The notes under the pieces were generated by a model. The model was not told where the DNA came from and made no database searches. It saw only the letters and a list, made by a program, of their open reading frames with translations. DNA of 47,069 nt, taken from positions 79,248 through 126,316 of the forward strand of contig JAGWAG010000013.1 of the NCBI GenBank assembly GCA_021296535.1, written 5' to 3'. This stretch comes from Acidobacteriota bacterium. Its GTDB lineage: Bacteria; Acidobacteriota; Thermoanaerobaculia; Multivoradales; Multivoraceae. This document shows positions 1 to 8,246 of this stretch, one piece after another (within the stretch, counting starts at the first letter, position 1; each line of letters opens with the position of its first letter). The position numbers and the translations under genes were made by a program.

Positions 1-1
1 G

Positions 2-1267
2 GTCGAAGCGGAGGTCGCGGACACGGAGAGCCGACTTGCCGACCTGGTGAAGGCAGCCGACGAAGCGAGCGGGGCCGTCGAGCAGGCGCGAGAGGAGCGC
101 GAAGAGCGCATCACCGCGGGCGCCGGCCGCCAGGGGCAGCTCGAACTGATCGAGGAACGCGCCGCCCTGGATCGAAGCGAGCGGGAGCGAGTCGAGGGTC
201 AGATCGCATCGCTGCGCGAGGCCGACGCGGCCTGGACAGCCGAAACGGAACAACTGCGCGGCCGGATCAGGGAGCACGAAGCAGCCGCGTCCAGCGCTCG
301 GCGCGAGCTCGACGAGGCCCTCGCCGAACGGACGAACGCTCAGGACGAAGCCACCGGCGCACAGCGCGTCCTCGACGACGAAAGAGAACGGGGCCGAAGG
401 CTCGAAGCCCGGCTCCGGGAAGAGGGCGCGCGCCGCGACGAGATGCGCGGCCGGATCGAGGACCTGCGCGTGCGTCAGGCCGGCCTGCAACAGGACGCGG
501 AGCACCTGGGCCAGGCCTACATCCAGGAGTTCGGCCGCGAGCTGACCGGCCGGGAGCCGCGGACACCCGAGACCGGCGAAGCGCCCGACCTGGAGGCGAT
601 GACCGACGAGCTGGAACGGCGCCGGGCCCTGCTGGAGCGGATGGGGCCGGTCAACGTTCTCGCCGCGGAGGAGTACGACGAACACCAGGAACGTCACGAG
701 TTCCTGACCGGACAGCGATCCGACGTGACGGAGTCGATCGAGAGCCTCAGGCGCACGATCCGCGACATCGACAAGACCTCGTCCGAGCGCTTCGTCACCG
801 CCTTCCGCGAGGTCAACGAGAACTTCGGCCACATCTTCACCGAGCTGTTCCGCGGCGGCGAAGCGGAGATGCGTCTGATGGACGAGGACGACCCGCTGGA
901 CTGCGGCATCGAGATCACGGCCCGGCCGCCCGGAAAGCGGGTGCAGAACATCATGCTGCTCTCGGGCGGCGAGAAGGCGCTGGCCGCGATCGCCCTGCTG
1001 TTCGCCCTGTTCCAGACCAAGCCTTCGCCCTTCTGCATCCTCGACGAGGTCGACGCGCCGCTCGACGACGCGAACATCCTGCGTTTCATCGACATGCTGA
1101 AGCGCATGTCGGCCGACACCCAGTTCCTCGTCATCACGCACAACAAGCTGACGATGCAGGCGGCGAGCACGCTCTACGGCGTCACGATGGAGGAACGGGG
1201 CGTCTCGAAGATCGTCGGCGTCGACGTCGACGAGATGCACCCGGAACAGCAACTGGCCACCGCCTGA
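2..1267 (+). CDS. smc: Chromosome segregation protein SMC, C-terminal part (5' end outside window)
   Basis: SMC is the ATPase core of bacterial condensin, which compacts and segregates the chromosome with ScpA and ScpB. The frame is open from base 2, so the gene starts upstream of the window; the GTG at 47 is internal. The first 200 or so residues are charged, Glu/Arg-rich coiled coil returning from the hinge. The head domain follows: MGPVNVLAAEEY marks coil re-entry, LSGGEKAL is the ABC signature, and FCILDEVDAPLDDAN is Walker B with the D-loop. The H-loop region is FLVITHNKLTM. The C-terminus looks complete. The next gene begins 26 bp downstream but is functionally unrelated. Confidence 0.96.
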   Translation, partial: VEAEVADTESRLADLVKAADEASGAVEQAREEREERITAGAGRQGQLELIEERAALDRSERERVEGQIASLREADAAWTAETEQLRGRIREHEAAASSARRELDEALAERTNAQDEATGAQRVLDDERERGRRLEARLREEGARRDEMRGRIEDLRVRQAGLQQDAEHLGQAYIQEFGRELTGREPRTPETGEAPDLEAMTDELERRRALLERMGPVNVLAAEEYDEHQERHEFLTGQRSDVTESIESLRRTIRDIDKTSSERFVTAFREVNENFGHIFTELFRGGEAEMRLMDEDDPLDCGIEITARPPGKRVQNIMLLSGGEKALAAIALLFALFQTKPSPFCILDEVDAPLDDANILRFIDMLKRMSADTQFLVITHNKLTMQAASTLYGVTMEERGVSKIVGVDVDEMHPEQQLATA

Positions 1268-1293
1268 CCGGCGACCGCTGCTACGCTGACGCC

Positions 1294-2586
1294 ATGAAGC
1301 GCTCAGCCCTCTCCGCCGCCTTCGTTCTCGCCCTCCTCGCCGCGCCGGCCGCCGCCGCCGACCGCGACGCGCCGACCTTCTACGCGGACGTGCTGCCCGT
1401 GCTCCAGATGCACTGCCAGGACTGCCACCGACCCGCGGGCGCGAACTACGGCGGCATGCGCGCACCGATGGCGCTGACCAGCTATGCCGACGTGCGACCC
1501 TGGGCGAAATCGATCGCCCGCACGGTCGCCGCCCGCGAGATGCCGCCCTGGGACGCGCACCCCCGGCATGACGGCACCTTCGCCAACGAACGCGTGCTCA
1601 GCACGGCCGAGATCGAAACCCTGGTGAACTGGGCCGGAACCGGCGCCGCCGCCGGCGACCTCGCGAATGCTCCGCCGCCGCGCGAGTTTCCGGTCACCGG
1701 CGGCTGGGTGGTCGGCGAACCCGACCTGGTCGTCACGATGCCCGAGCGCTACTTCGTCGAGGACGACGTGGACGACCTCTACGCGGCCTTCTCCTACGTC
1801 CTGACCGAAGAGGACCTGCCGGAGGACCGCTGGGTCGTCGCCTTCCAGTGCAAGCCGGACAGCGACATCATCCACCACTTCAACCTCCACCTGCTGCCAC
1901 CGGACGAGAACGGCGAGCTGCCGCCACCGCCCGAGTTCCCGAACCAGGATCAGATCGCCCCGTCGCCCGAGAACGCCGGCAGCTACATGGGCGGCGTCTC
2001 CTCCGGCAGCGACGCGAACCGCTACCCGGAGGGATACGGCTTCCTGCTCAGGAAGGGCTCGCGGGTGACCTTCGACATCCACTACCACAAGGAAGCCGGC
2101 GACGGCACCGGGGTGTGGGACCAGTCGTCGATCGGCTTCGTGTTCGCCGACGAGCCCGTCGAACGTTCGCTCGGCTCCGGCCTCCGGCCGATCATGAACT
2201 TCACCTTCGCGATCCCGCCGAACGACGGCAACCACCAGGTCGGCCCCTACTCCACCGTCGCCCGCCACGACACGGACATCATCGCCCTGATGCCGCACAT
2301 GCACATGCGCGGCAAGGCGGCGCGCTTCGAAGCCTTCTACCCCGACGGCACGACGGAGGTCCTCCTCGACGTGCCGCAGTTCGACTTCTCCTGGCAGACC
2401 GTCTACTACTACGACGAGTTGAAGCGCATCCCGAAGGGCACCCGGGTCGAGTACACCGCCTGGTACGACAACTCCGCCGAGAAGGGGGCCCGCTACGGTT
2501 TCAACTCGGACCGCACCGTGCGTTTCGGCCAGCCCTCGACGGACGAGATGATGATGGGCTTCATGATGAGCGCCGCCGCGCCGTAG
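1294..2586 (+). CDS. Secreted cytochrome c / copper type II monooxygenase-like protein
   Basis: The protein has 430 residues and a clear signal peptide (about residues 1-22, ending AAAA before DRDAP), so it is exported. A haem c motif, CQDCH, sits near residue 41 in a short cytochrome domain of the planctomycete/acidobacterial type. The rest resembles the copper type II ascorbate-dependent monooxygenase fold. It has paired histidines in IIHHFNLHLL, a His motif in DIHYHKE and the HMHMRG motif, which are candidate copper ligands. Family knowledge suggests a periplasmic copper oxidoreductase receiving electrons through the fused haem. The substrate cannot be read from sequence. The 3' end overlaps the convergent TMEM220 gene by 26 bp. 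Confidence 0.82.
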   Translation: MKRSALSAAFVLALLAAPAAAADRDAPTFYADVLPVLQMHCQDCHRPAGANYGGMRAPMALTSYADVRPWAKSIARTVAAREMPPWDAHPRHDGTFANERVLSTAEIETLVNWAGTGAAAGDLANAPPPREFPVTGGWVVGEPDLVVTMPERYFVEDDVDDLYAAFSYVLTEEDLPEDRWVVAFQCKPDSDIIHHFNLHLLPPDENGELPPPPEFPNQDQIAPSPENAGSYMGGVSSGSDANRYPEGYGFLLRKGSRVTFDIHYHKEAGDGTGVWDQSSIGFVFADEPVERSLGSGLRPIMNFTFAIPPNDGNHQVGPYSTVARHDTDIIALMPHMHMRGKAARFEAFYPDGTTEVLLDVPQFDFSWQTVYYYDELKRIPKGTRVEYTAWYDNSAEKGARYGFNSDRTVRFGQPSTDEMMMGFMMSAAAP

Positions 2587-2965
2587 CCCGCGACTGCCGG
2601 TGCGCGGCAACCAGGCAGGCCCCCGCCACCACAAGCCCCAACAGTTCCCGGCTGTGCTCGATGTACATCCGGTCCGTCGACATCGGCGCCCAGAGATCGC
2701 TGGTCGGGCGGTTCAGAATCCAGTCGGCGAAGCCCGGCAGGGTAAGCACCGCGCCGGCCGCGGTCACGGCGGCCAGGCCCAGGAACGCGACCGTGGGAAG
2801 CGGCCGGTAGGCGGCGACCGTACAGGCGCAGGCGATTGCCGCGTAGTAGCTCACCCAGATGAGGGGATCCGGGTCGTTGAGCTGCAACAGGGCAAAGACC
2901 AGCATGCCCAGACCCAGAAGCAGGGGCAGGAGGCCGGGGCTCGAGCGAGGACTTGAGGACCGCAT
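2561..2965 (-). CDS. TMEM220-like small membrane protein
   Basis: The protein has 134 residues and is mostly hydrophobic, with about four membrane segments. The FALLQLNDPDP motif in the first helix and the later WI/YYAAIA pattern are typical of the TMEM220 family, whose function is unknown. I chose the ATG at 2965. The ORF track extends this frame to 987 residues, but upstream of this ATG it is only the antisense shadow of the RND operon. The gene converges on the haem/copper gene and is divergent from the gbsR-like gene across 123 bp. Confidence 0.78.
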   Translation of the reverse strand: MRSSSPRSSPGLLPLLLGLGMLVFALLQLNDPDPLIWVSYYAAIACACTVAAYRPLPTVAFLGLAAVTAAGAVLTLPGFADWILNRPTSDLWAPMSTDRMYIEHSRELLGLVVAGACLVAAHRQSRATARRRSS

Positions 2966-3040
2966 CGTCGCGAGCCTAGCGCCCCGCCCCCGGACCGGCG
3001 CCCGCTTTCCGCGAAGAGGCGTCCGTTCATGCCGTTCACC

Positions 3041-3079
3041 TTGTTCAGTCTTGACAAAACAAACCGGATGTTCCAAACT
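3041..3079 (+). promoter_or_regulatory. Candidate promoter/operator upstream of the GbsR-like regulator
   Basis: A perfect -35 hexamer TTGACA lies at 3051-3056. After a 17-bp spacer comes CAAACT, a weak -10 match, only 9 bp before the ATG at 3089. It overlaps an inverted repeat, TTGTT at 3041-3045 and AACAA at 3058-3062, which could be an autoregulatory operator for the adjacent winged-helix protein. The weak -10 and short leader keep confidence low. Confidence 0.3.
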
Positions 3080-3088
3080 CCCTGACCA

Positions 3089-3634
3089 ATGACCGTCTCC
3101 GAACCGATTCCCGTTCCGGACCGATCCGCCGAGCCCGCTGCCGCGGCGGACTTCGCCCTTCAGGCCGCCGAAGAGCGCTTCATCGAGGGCATGGGGCTGG
3201 CGCTCGAAGAAGACCGCCTGCCCAGGATCGCGGGCCGCCTGGTCGGCCTGCTCATCGTGTCGCCCCAGCCTCTTCGCTTCGACCACCTGGCCGAGCGTCT
3301 TCGCGTCAGCCGCGGCAGCATCAGCACGAACACCCGCCTGCTGGAGAACATGGGCGTCATCGAACGGGTCACCCGCCCGGGCGACCGCCGCGACTATTTC
3401 CAGATCAACGAGCAGCCCGGCCTGCTGCAACGGGTCGCGGACCGCTTCCGCGACCGGCAGGCCATGGCCGAGGAGATGAAGCAGGCGCTCCCGCCCGGCA
3501 CCGACGGCGGCAACGTCGTCGGCGACCGCCTGGACGGGCTCATCCGCTTCTACGCCGTCCTCGCCGACAGCCTCAACTCCATGCTCGCAGTGATCGAGGA
3601 AGCTGGCGGCAACTCCCGATCCGGTACCCCTTAG
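3089..3634 (+). CDS. GbsR/MarR-type transcriptional regulator of the RND operon
   Basis: This is a 181-residue DNA-binding protein. The winged helix-turn-helix spans about residues 60-105: DHLAERLRVSRGSISTNTR is the recognition region and VTRPGDRRDYF the wing. An alpha-helical C-terminal dimerisation region follows. GbsR-type regulators are often encoded upstream of RND efflux genes and typically repress them. Here the fusion protein gene starts 45 bp downstream and the pump follows, so an autoregulated efflux operon is the simplest reading. The inducing ligand is unknown. Confidence 0.85.
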   Translation: MTVSEPIPVPDRSAEPAAAADFALQAAEERFIEGMGLALEEDRLPRIAGRLVGLLIVSPQPLRFDHLAERLRVSRGSISTNTRLLENMGVIERVTRPGDRRDYFQINEQPGLLQRVADRFRDRQAMAEEMKQALPPGTDGGNVVGDRLDGLIRFYAVLADSLNSMLAVIEEAGGNSRSGTP

Positions 3635-3679
3635 ACCATCCCGAACGGCTGCCCGAAACAACCTGAGAGAACGACAACC

Positions 3680-5053
3680 ATGGCGATAGTCCAACCCGAA
3701 GGAGCTGGCGCCGGACCCGCGCCGCCCCGCTCCCGACCAACCGCCGGACCGGCGGCCACGCCGCCAGGTCAGGCGGGGCACACTCACGGCTCCGAGCGCC
3801 CCGTCCCGGCCGCCTCCAACGCCGGCGTCAAACCGCCAAGGCGGATCAGCGGTCCACAGATCGCCGGCATTGCGGCCGCGGTCGTGGTCCTGGCTGCCGC
3901 CGCCGTCATCGCCTTCGGCCGGCCGCTGCAGTCCGGAGCCGCGATGCCGGGCGCCGACGCCCTGTTGGCCCAGGCGGTGCCTGTCCGCGCCGAGGCCGCC
4001 CGCAGGGGCAACCTCTCCGTTCGCACTGCCTACTCCGGTGAACTCGTCGGCGAGGTCGCGGACATCGCGCCCCAGGTCTCCGGACTGCTGGTCGACGTGC
4101 CGGCACGAATCGGACAGCGGGTGGCGGCCGGCGCCGTTCTCGCCGTGATCGCGGATATCGACCTCAAGAACCAGTTGCAGGAAGCCCGCGGTCAACTCGG
4201 CGTCGCCGAGGCGAACCGGGACAAGGCGGCGGCCGAACTCGTCGGCGTCGAGGCGAACTACCAGCGCGCGATGGAGCTCTACGACCAGAGTCTGCTGTCG
4301 GAGCAGGAGCAACAGCAGGAGACGTCCCAGTACGCCACGGCGAGGGCGAACCTCGCCGCCTCCGAAGCCCAGGTTCGGCAGTCCGCGGCGCGCGAGGCCC
4401 AACTCGCGGAGGCATTCGCGAACACACGGATCCGGGCCCCGTTCAACGCCGTCGTCGCCGACCGCTATCTCGACCGCGGCGCCCTGGTCCAGCCCGGCAC
4501 GCCGGTCCTGCGACTGGTCGAAGAGGCGCCGCTCATGGTTCAGTTCCGCGTGCCGGAACGGGACCTGGCCTCGGTCCGGGCCGGCGCGGCATTCGACGTT
4601 TCCACCGAGGCCACGGGCGAACAGACCTTCTCCGGCACCGTGCGCCGGGTCGCCGGCGAGGTACGCCGCAACGATCGCACCGTCCTCGTCGAGGGCGAAC
4701 TCGTCGAGAACGACGAGTTGCTGCGGCCCGGCATGTACGCGGACGTATCCGTGAGCCTGCGCGATCTCGACGACGCGCTGATCATCCCCGGCGCAGCCCT
4801 GCTGGAGCGGGTGGCGATGGACGGCGCCCGCTCGGTTGGTGTTCTGGTGCCGGTCGACGGCCTGGCCGAGTGGAGGACGGTGACCGTCGCCGGGCGTTCC
4901 GGCGAGTTCAGCGCCGTCGACGGCCGACTGGTGGCCGGCGAGCTCGTGCTGACCCTGGGACACGACCAGCTCGGCAACGGCGCGCCGGTGCGAGTGGTCA
5001 ACGCGGCGGGCGAGCCGGGCGGGGCATCCCCGGCTGGCGCAGCAGGACCCTAG
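3680..5053 (+). CDS. RND efflux periplasmic adaptor (membrane fusion protein)
   Basis: The protein has 457 residues. An unusually long Pro/Ala-rich tail of about 55 residues precedes one membrane anchor (about 60-80). Then come the lipoyl half-motif around APQVSGLLVDVPARIGQRV, a coiled-coil hairpin (about 165-240, Gln/Ala/Glu-rich), the returning lipoyl half (TRIRAPFNAVVADRYLDRG) and beta-barrel and membrane-proximal domains. This is HlyD/AcrA family architecture: the adaptor connects the inner-membrane pump to an outer-membrane channel. No TolC-like channel gene is present in the window. The pump gene follows after 9 bp. Confidence 0.92.
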   Translation: MAIVQPEGAGAGPAPPRSRPTAGPAATPPGQAGHTHGSERPVPAASNAGVKPPRRISGPQIAGIAAAVVVLAAAAVIAFGRPLQSGAAMPGADALLAQAVPVRAEAARRGNLSVRTAYSGELVGEVADIAPQVSGLLVDVPARIGQRVAAGAVLAVIADIDLKNQLQEARGQLGVAEANRDKAAAELVGVEANYQRAMELYDQSLLSEQEQQQETSQYATARANLAASEAQVRQSAAREAQLAEAFANTRIRAPFNAVVADRYLDRGALVQPGTPVLRLVEEAPLMVQFRVPERDLASVRAGAAFDVSTEATGEQTFSGTVRRVAGEVRRNDRTVLVEGELVENDELLRPGMYADVSVSLRDLDDALIIPGAALLERVAMDGARSVGVLVPVDGLAEWRTVTVAGRSGEFSAVDGRLVAGELVLTLGHDQLGNGAPVRVVNAAGEPGGASPAGAAGP

Positions 5054-5062
5054 GAGCGGCCG

Positions 5063-8000
5063 ATGAACCTCCCCCGTCTCTCCGCCAACCGTCCGGTCGG
5101 CGTCGGCATGCTCTACGTGTGCGTCGCCGTGCTCGGCCTCGTCGCCGTCCGCCAGCTTGCCGTGGACCTGATGCCCGAAGTCGACATGCCACGGATCTCC
5201 ATCTCCACGACCTACGAAGGAGTGGCGCCCGAGGAGATGGAAACCCTGATCACGCGGCCGATCGAGCAGGCCCTCTCCACCGTGACCGGTCTCGACAAGT
5301 TGACTTCCATGTCCGCGGAGGGCATGAGCAGCATTCAGGCCCAGTTCGACTGGGGCGTCGACCTGAACGAGGTCGTCAACGACATCCGCGAGCAACTCGA
5401 CTTCGTGCGCGGAATGCTGCCGGAAGACGCCTCGGAACCGACCCTGTTCAAGTTCAACCTTTCGGACATGCCGGTCGTCTTTCTGGGCCTTGCCGGCGAA
5501 GGCGACGCACGCCAGGTCCGCCACCTGGCCGAACAGACGATCAGCCGGCGACTGGAACGCCTTCAGGGCGTCGCCTCAGTAGAGGTCCAGGGCGGTCGCG
5601 TGCGGGAGATTCAGGTTCAGCTCGCCGCCGATCGGATGGCCGCCCTCGGCATAACGCCGAGCGAGGTCACCAACGCCCTGTCACGGGAAAACCGCAACGT
5701 CTCCGCCGGCGACATGCTGGAAACCGGCCGCGAGGTCCTGATCCGCGCGATCGGAGAGTTCGAGCGCAAGGTGGACATCGAGAACACGATCGTCGCCATC
5801 CGCGACGGACGGCCCATCCTGGTGCGGGATGTCGGACGGGTCGACGACGGCATCCGCGAACTGACCAACGAGCTGTGGATCAACGGCGACGAAGGCATGC
5901 GGATGTACGTGATGAAGCAGTCCGGCACGAACACCGTCGAGGTCGTGGACCGGTTGAAGCGCGAGATCGACGCGATCAACCGCGAGTACGCCGGCCGCGC
6001 CGAGATCTCGGTCCTCATGGACGGCGCCGAGTTCATCCGGCAAGCCGTGAACAACGTCCAGATGGGGGCGATGTTCGGCGCCGTGCTGGCGGTGCTCGTC
6101 CTGATGTTCTTCCTCCGCGACCTGAGAGCGACGCTGATCGTGGGCGCCGCCATCCCGATCTCCGTGCTGGCAACGCTCGCCCTGATGTACTTCAACGGCT
6201 TCACCCTGAACGTGATCTCCCTGGCCGGCATCGCGCTCGGGGTCGGCATGCTGGTCGACGGCTCGATCGTCGTGCTCGAGAGCATCTACCGCCGGCTTCA
6301 CGAGGGTGAACGCCCCACCGCCGCCGCAATCGCCGGCAGCAACGAGGTGGCGATGGCGATCGCCGCCGGCACGCTGACCACCGTGGCCGTCTTCCTGCCG
6401 GTTGTCTTCATCTCCGGCTTCGCCGGCATCTTCTTCAACCAGTTGGCGATCACCGTCAGCTTCGCCCTGCTGTGCGCGCTGTTCGTCGCCCTCACGCTGA
6501 TTCCGGCCGCCGCCGCCCGCTGGTTGCGGCAGGTCCCGAAGAACCGCCAGGTCGACGACGAGTGCGTCGCCGAGCTCGGCCCGGTCGACATGGCCTACGG
6601 CCGCCTGATCGAGCGGGCGCTTGCACGGCCCGGCCTGGTGATGGCCACGGCTGTCGTGCTGCTGTTCGGCTCTTTCGCCCTGGTGCCCGTCATCGGTCTC
6701 GAGTTGATGCCCGAGAGCGACGAGGGCCGGCTCAACATGCAGGTCGAGATGCCCGTGGGCGCTCCACTCGACACGACCACAAGCACGATGAAGGAGATCG
6801 AGGCCCAGGTCCGCGGTGCTCTCCGCCCCGACGAACTCGACAGCCTGATCACCACCGCCGGTCCCGAGAGCTGGTGGCGCCCCGCCCAGTCCAACCAGGG
6901 CACGATGGAGATCATGCTCACTCCGTTGACCGAGCGCAGCCGCGGCCAGGAGGAGATCCTCGCGTCGATCCGCCACGCGATCGCCGACGTGCCGGCAGCC
7001 CAGATACAGCTCTACGCCTCCTCCAGCAACATGATGATGCGCATGATGCGCGGTGGGGGGGACGCCCGTCTGGTGGTCGAGATCCGCGGCCACGACCTGG
7101 ACCAGGGCGACGAGCTCGCCCAGCGCGTGATCGACGCGATGGCGGCGGTCCCCGGAGTCGTCCACCCCCGGCTCGACCGCGAATCCGGACAGCTCGAACG
7201 AACGCTGCGGGTCGACCGCGCCCGGCTGGCGGAGCTGGGCCTGAATGGCAGCCAGGTTGCCAACGCCGTCGAGCACTACGTCCTCGGGCGGGTAGCGACG
7301 AAGTTCCGCGACCAGGGCGACGAATTCGACATCCGGGTCCAGCTCCAGCCCGAGGACCGGTTGCGCATCGAGCAGTTGCCGCAACTGCCCATCGTCACTC
7401 CGCGCGGCGACATCGTGCCCCTGGGTTCGATCGCCAGCATCCATCCCGGCGAGGGGCCCCTGTCCATCAACCGCGAGAACCAGGAACGCTTCATGCAGGT
7501 CCTCGCCGGCATCGATGGCCGACGGTTCAGCGACACAGCGAGCGACGTCGAGGCTGCCCTGGCGCGGGTCGAGAAGCCCTACGGCTTCTCGATCGACATG
7601 GGCGGCGAGCTGGAAGAGCAGCGCCAGGTCTTCGTGGAGCTCCTGATCGGCGTGCTGCTCGCGGTCTTCCTCGTCTACACCGTGATGGCGGTCCAGTTCG
7701 AGTCCCTGGTCCAGCCACTGGTCATCATGACCGCGGTGCCGTTCTCACTCCTCGGCGTGCTCCTGACCCTGGCGGTCACCGGCACCACCCTGAACATGAA
7801 CTCCTTCCTCGGCCTCGTGGTCCTGGTCGGCATCGTGGTCAACAACGCGATCGTGCTGGTGGACAACGTGAACCGGATGCGCCGTGACGTCGGCTGCACC
7901 CTGCACGAGGCGCTGATCCGCGGCTCCAGGCGGCGCCTGCGGCCGATCCTGATGACGACGCTGACCACCGCCCTCGGCCTGCTGCCGCTGACGCTGGGAA

Positions 8001-8233
8001 TCGGTGAGGGCTCCGAGCTGCAGGCGCCTCTGGCCCGTGTCGTCGTCGGCGGGCTACTCGCCTCGACGCTGATCACGCTGGTCTTCGTGCCCTCGCTCTA
8101 CCTGCTGGTCGAACGCGGCCGCGAACGGCGGCGGGCGATTCGTGGCCGGCGGAAGGCGGCCCGGAGAGCCGGCGTCCACCTCCCGCAAGCAGCTCCGGCG
8201 ATGCAGCGGTCCCGGGCTGAAGTTCAGGCCTGA
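5063..8233 (+). CDS. RND efflux pump, AcrB/HAE1-type inner-membrane transporter
   Basis: At 1056 residues it has the full length expected of a proton-driven RND transporter. TM1 is near residues 12-32, followed by DLMPEVDMPRI. Two large periplasmic loops separate two sets of six helices. TM4 carries GVGMLVDGSIVVLES, so the classical Asp-Asp pair is reduced to one Asp followed by Gly, resembling the VDNS-type subgroup. The TM10-11 region has NNAIVLVDNVNRMR. A Shine-Dalgarno AGGAG precedes the ATG. The C-terminus is Arg-rich and cytoplasmic. Substrate specificity cannot be assigned. It ends 13 bp from the convergent TonB receptor gene. Confidence 0.94.
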   Translation: MNLPRLSANRPVGVGMLYVCVAVLGLVAVRQLAVDLMPEVDMPRISISTTYEGVAPEEMETLITRPIEQALSTVTGLDKLTSMSAEGMSSIQAQFDWGVDLNEVVNDIREQLDFVRGMLPEDASEPTLFKFNLSDMPVVFLGLAGEGDARQVRHLAEQTISRRLERLQGVASVEVQGGRVREIQVQLAADRMAALGITPSEVTNALSRENRNVSAGDMLETGREVLIRAIGEFERKVDIENTIVAIRDGRPILVRDVGRVDDGIRELTNELWINGDEGMRMYVMKQSGTNTVEVVDRLKREIDAINREYAGRAEISVLMDGAEFIRQAVNNVQMGAMFGAVLAVLVLMFFLRDLRATLIVGAAIPISVLATLALMYFNGFTLNVISLAGIALGVGMLVDGSIVVLESIYRRLHEGERPTAAAIAGSNEVAMAIAAGTLTTVAVFLPVVFISGFAGIFFNQLAITVSFALLCALFVALTLIPAAAARWLRQVPKNRQVDDECVAELGPVDMAYGRLIERALARPGLVMATAVVLLFGSFALVPVIGLELMPESDEGRLNMQVEMPVGAPLDTTTSTMKEIEAQVRGALRPDELDSLITTAGPESWWRPAQSNQGTMEIMLTPLTERSRGQEEILASIRHAIADVPAAQIQLYASSSNMMMRMMRGGGDARLVVEIRGHDLDQGDELAQRVIDAMAAVPGVVHPRLDRESGQLERTLRVDRARLAELGLNGSQVANAVEHYVLGRVATKFRDQGDEFDIRVQLQPEDRLRIEQLPQLPIVTPRGDIVPLGSIASIHPGEGPLSINRENQERFMQVLAGIDGRRFSDTASDVEAALARVEKPYGFSIDMGGELEEQRQVFVELLIGVLLAVFLVYTVMAVQFESLVQPLVIMTAVPFSLLGVLLTLAVTGTTLNMNSFLGLVVLVGIVVNNAIVLVDNVNRMRRDVGCTLHEALIRGSRRRLRPILMTTLTTALGLLPLTLGIGEGSELQAPLARVVVGGLLASTLITLVFVPSLYLLVERGRERRRAIRGRRKAARRAGVHLPQAAPAMQRSRAEVQA

Positions 8234-8246
8234 GCGCGTTAGCGAT

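Noticed and set aside
2966-5524. Minus-strand 987-aa ORF running across the efflux operon
   Set aside because: Only the last 134 codons show a protein family; the remainder mirrors the codon pattern of the + strand adaptor and pump genes.
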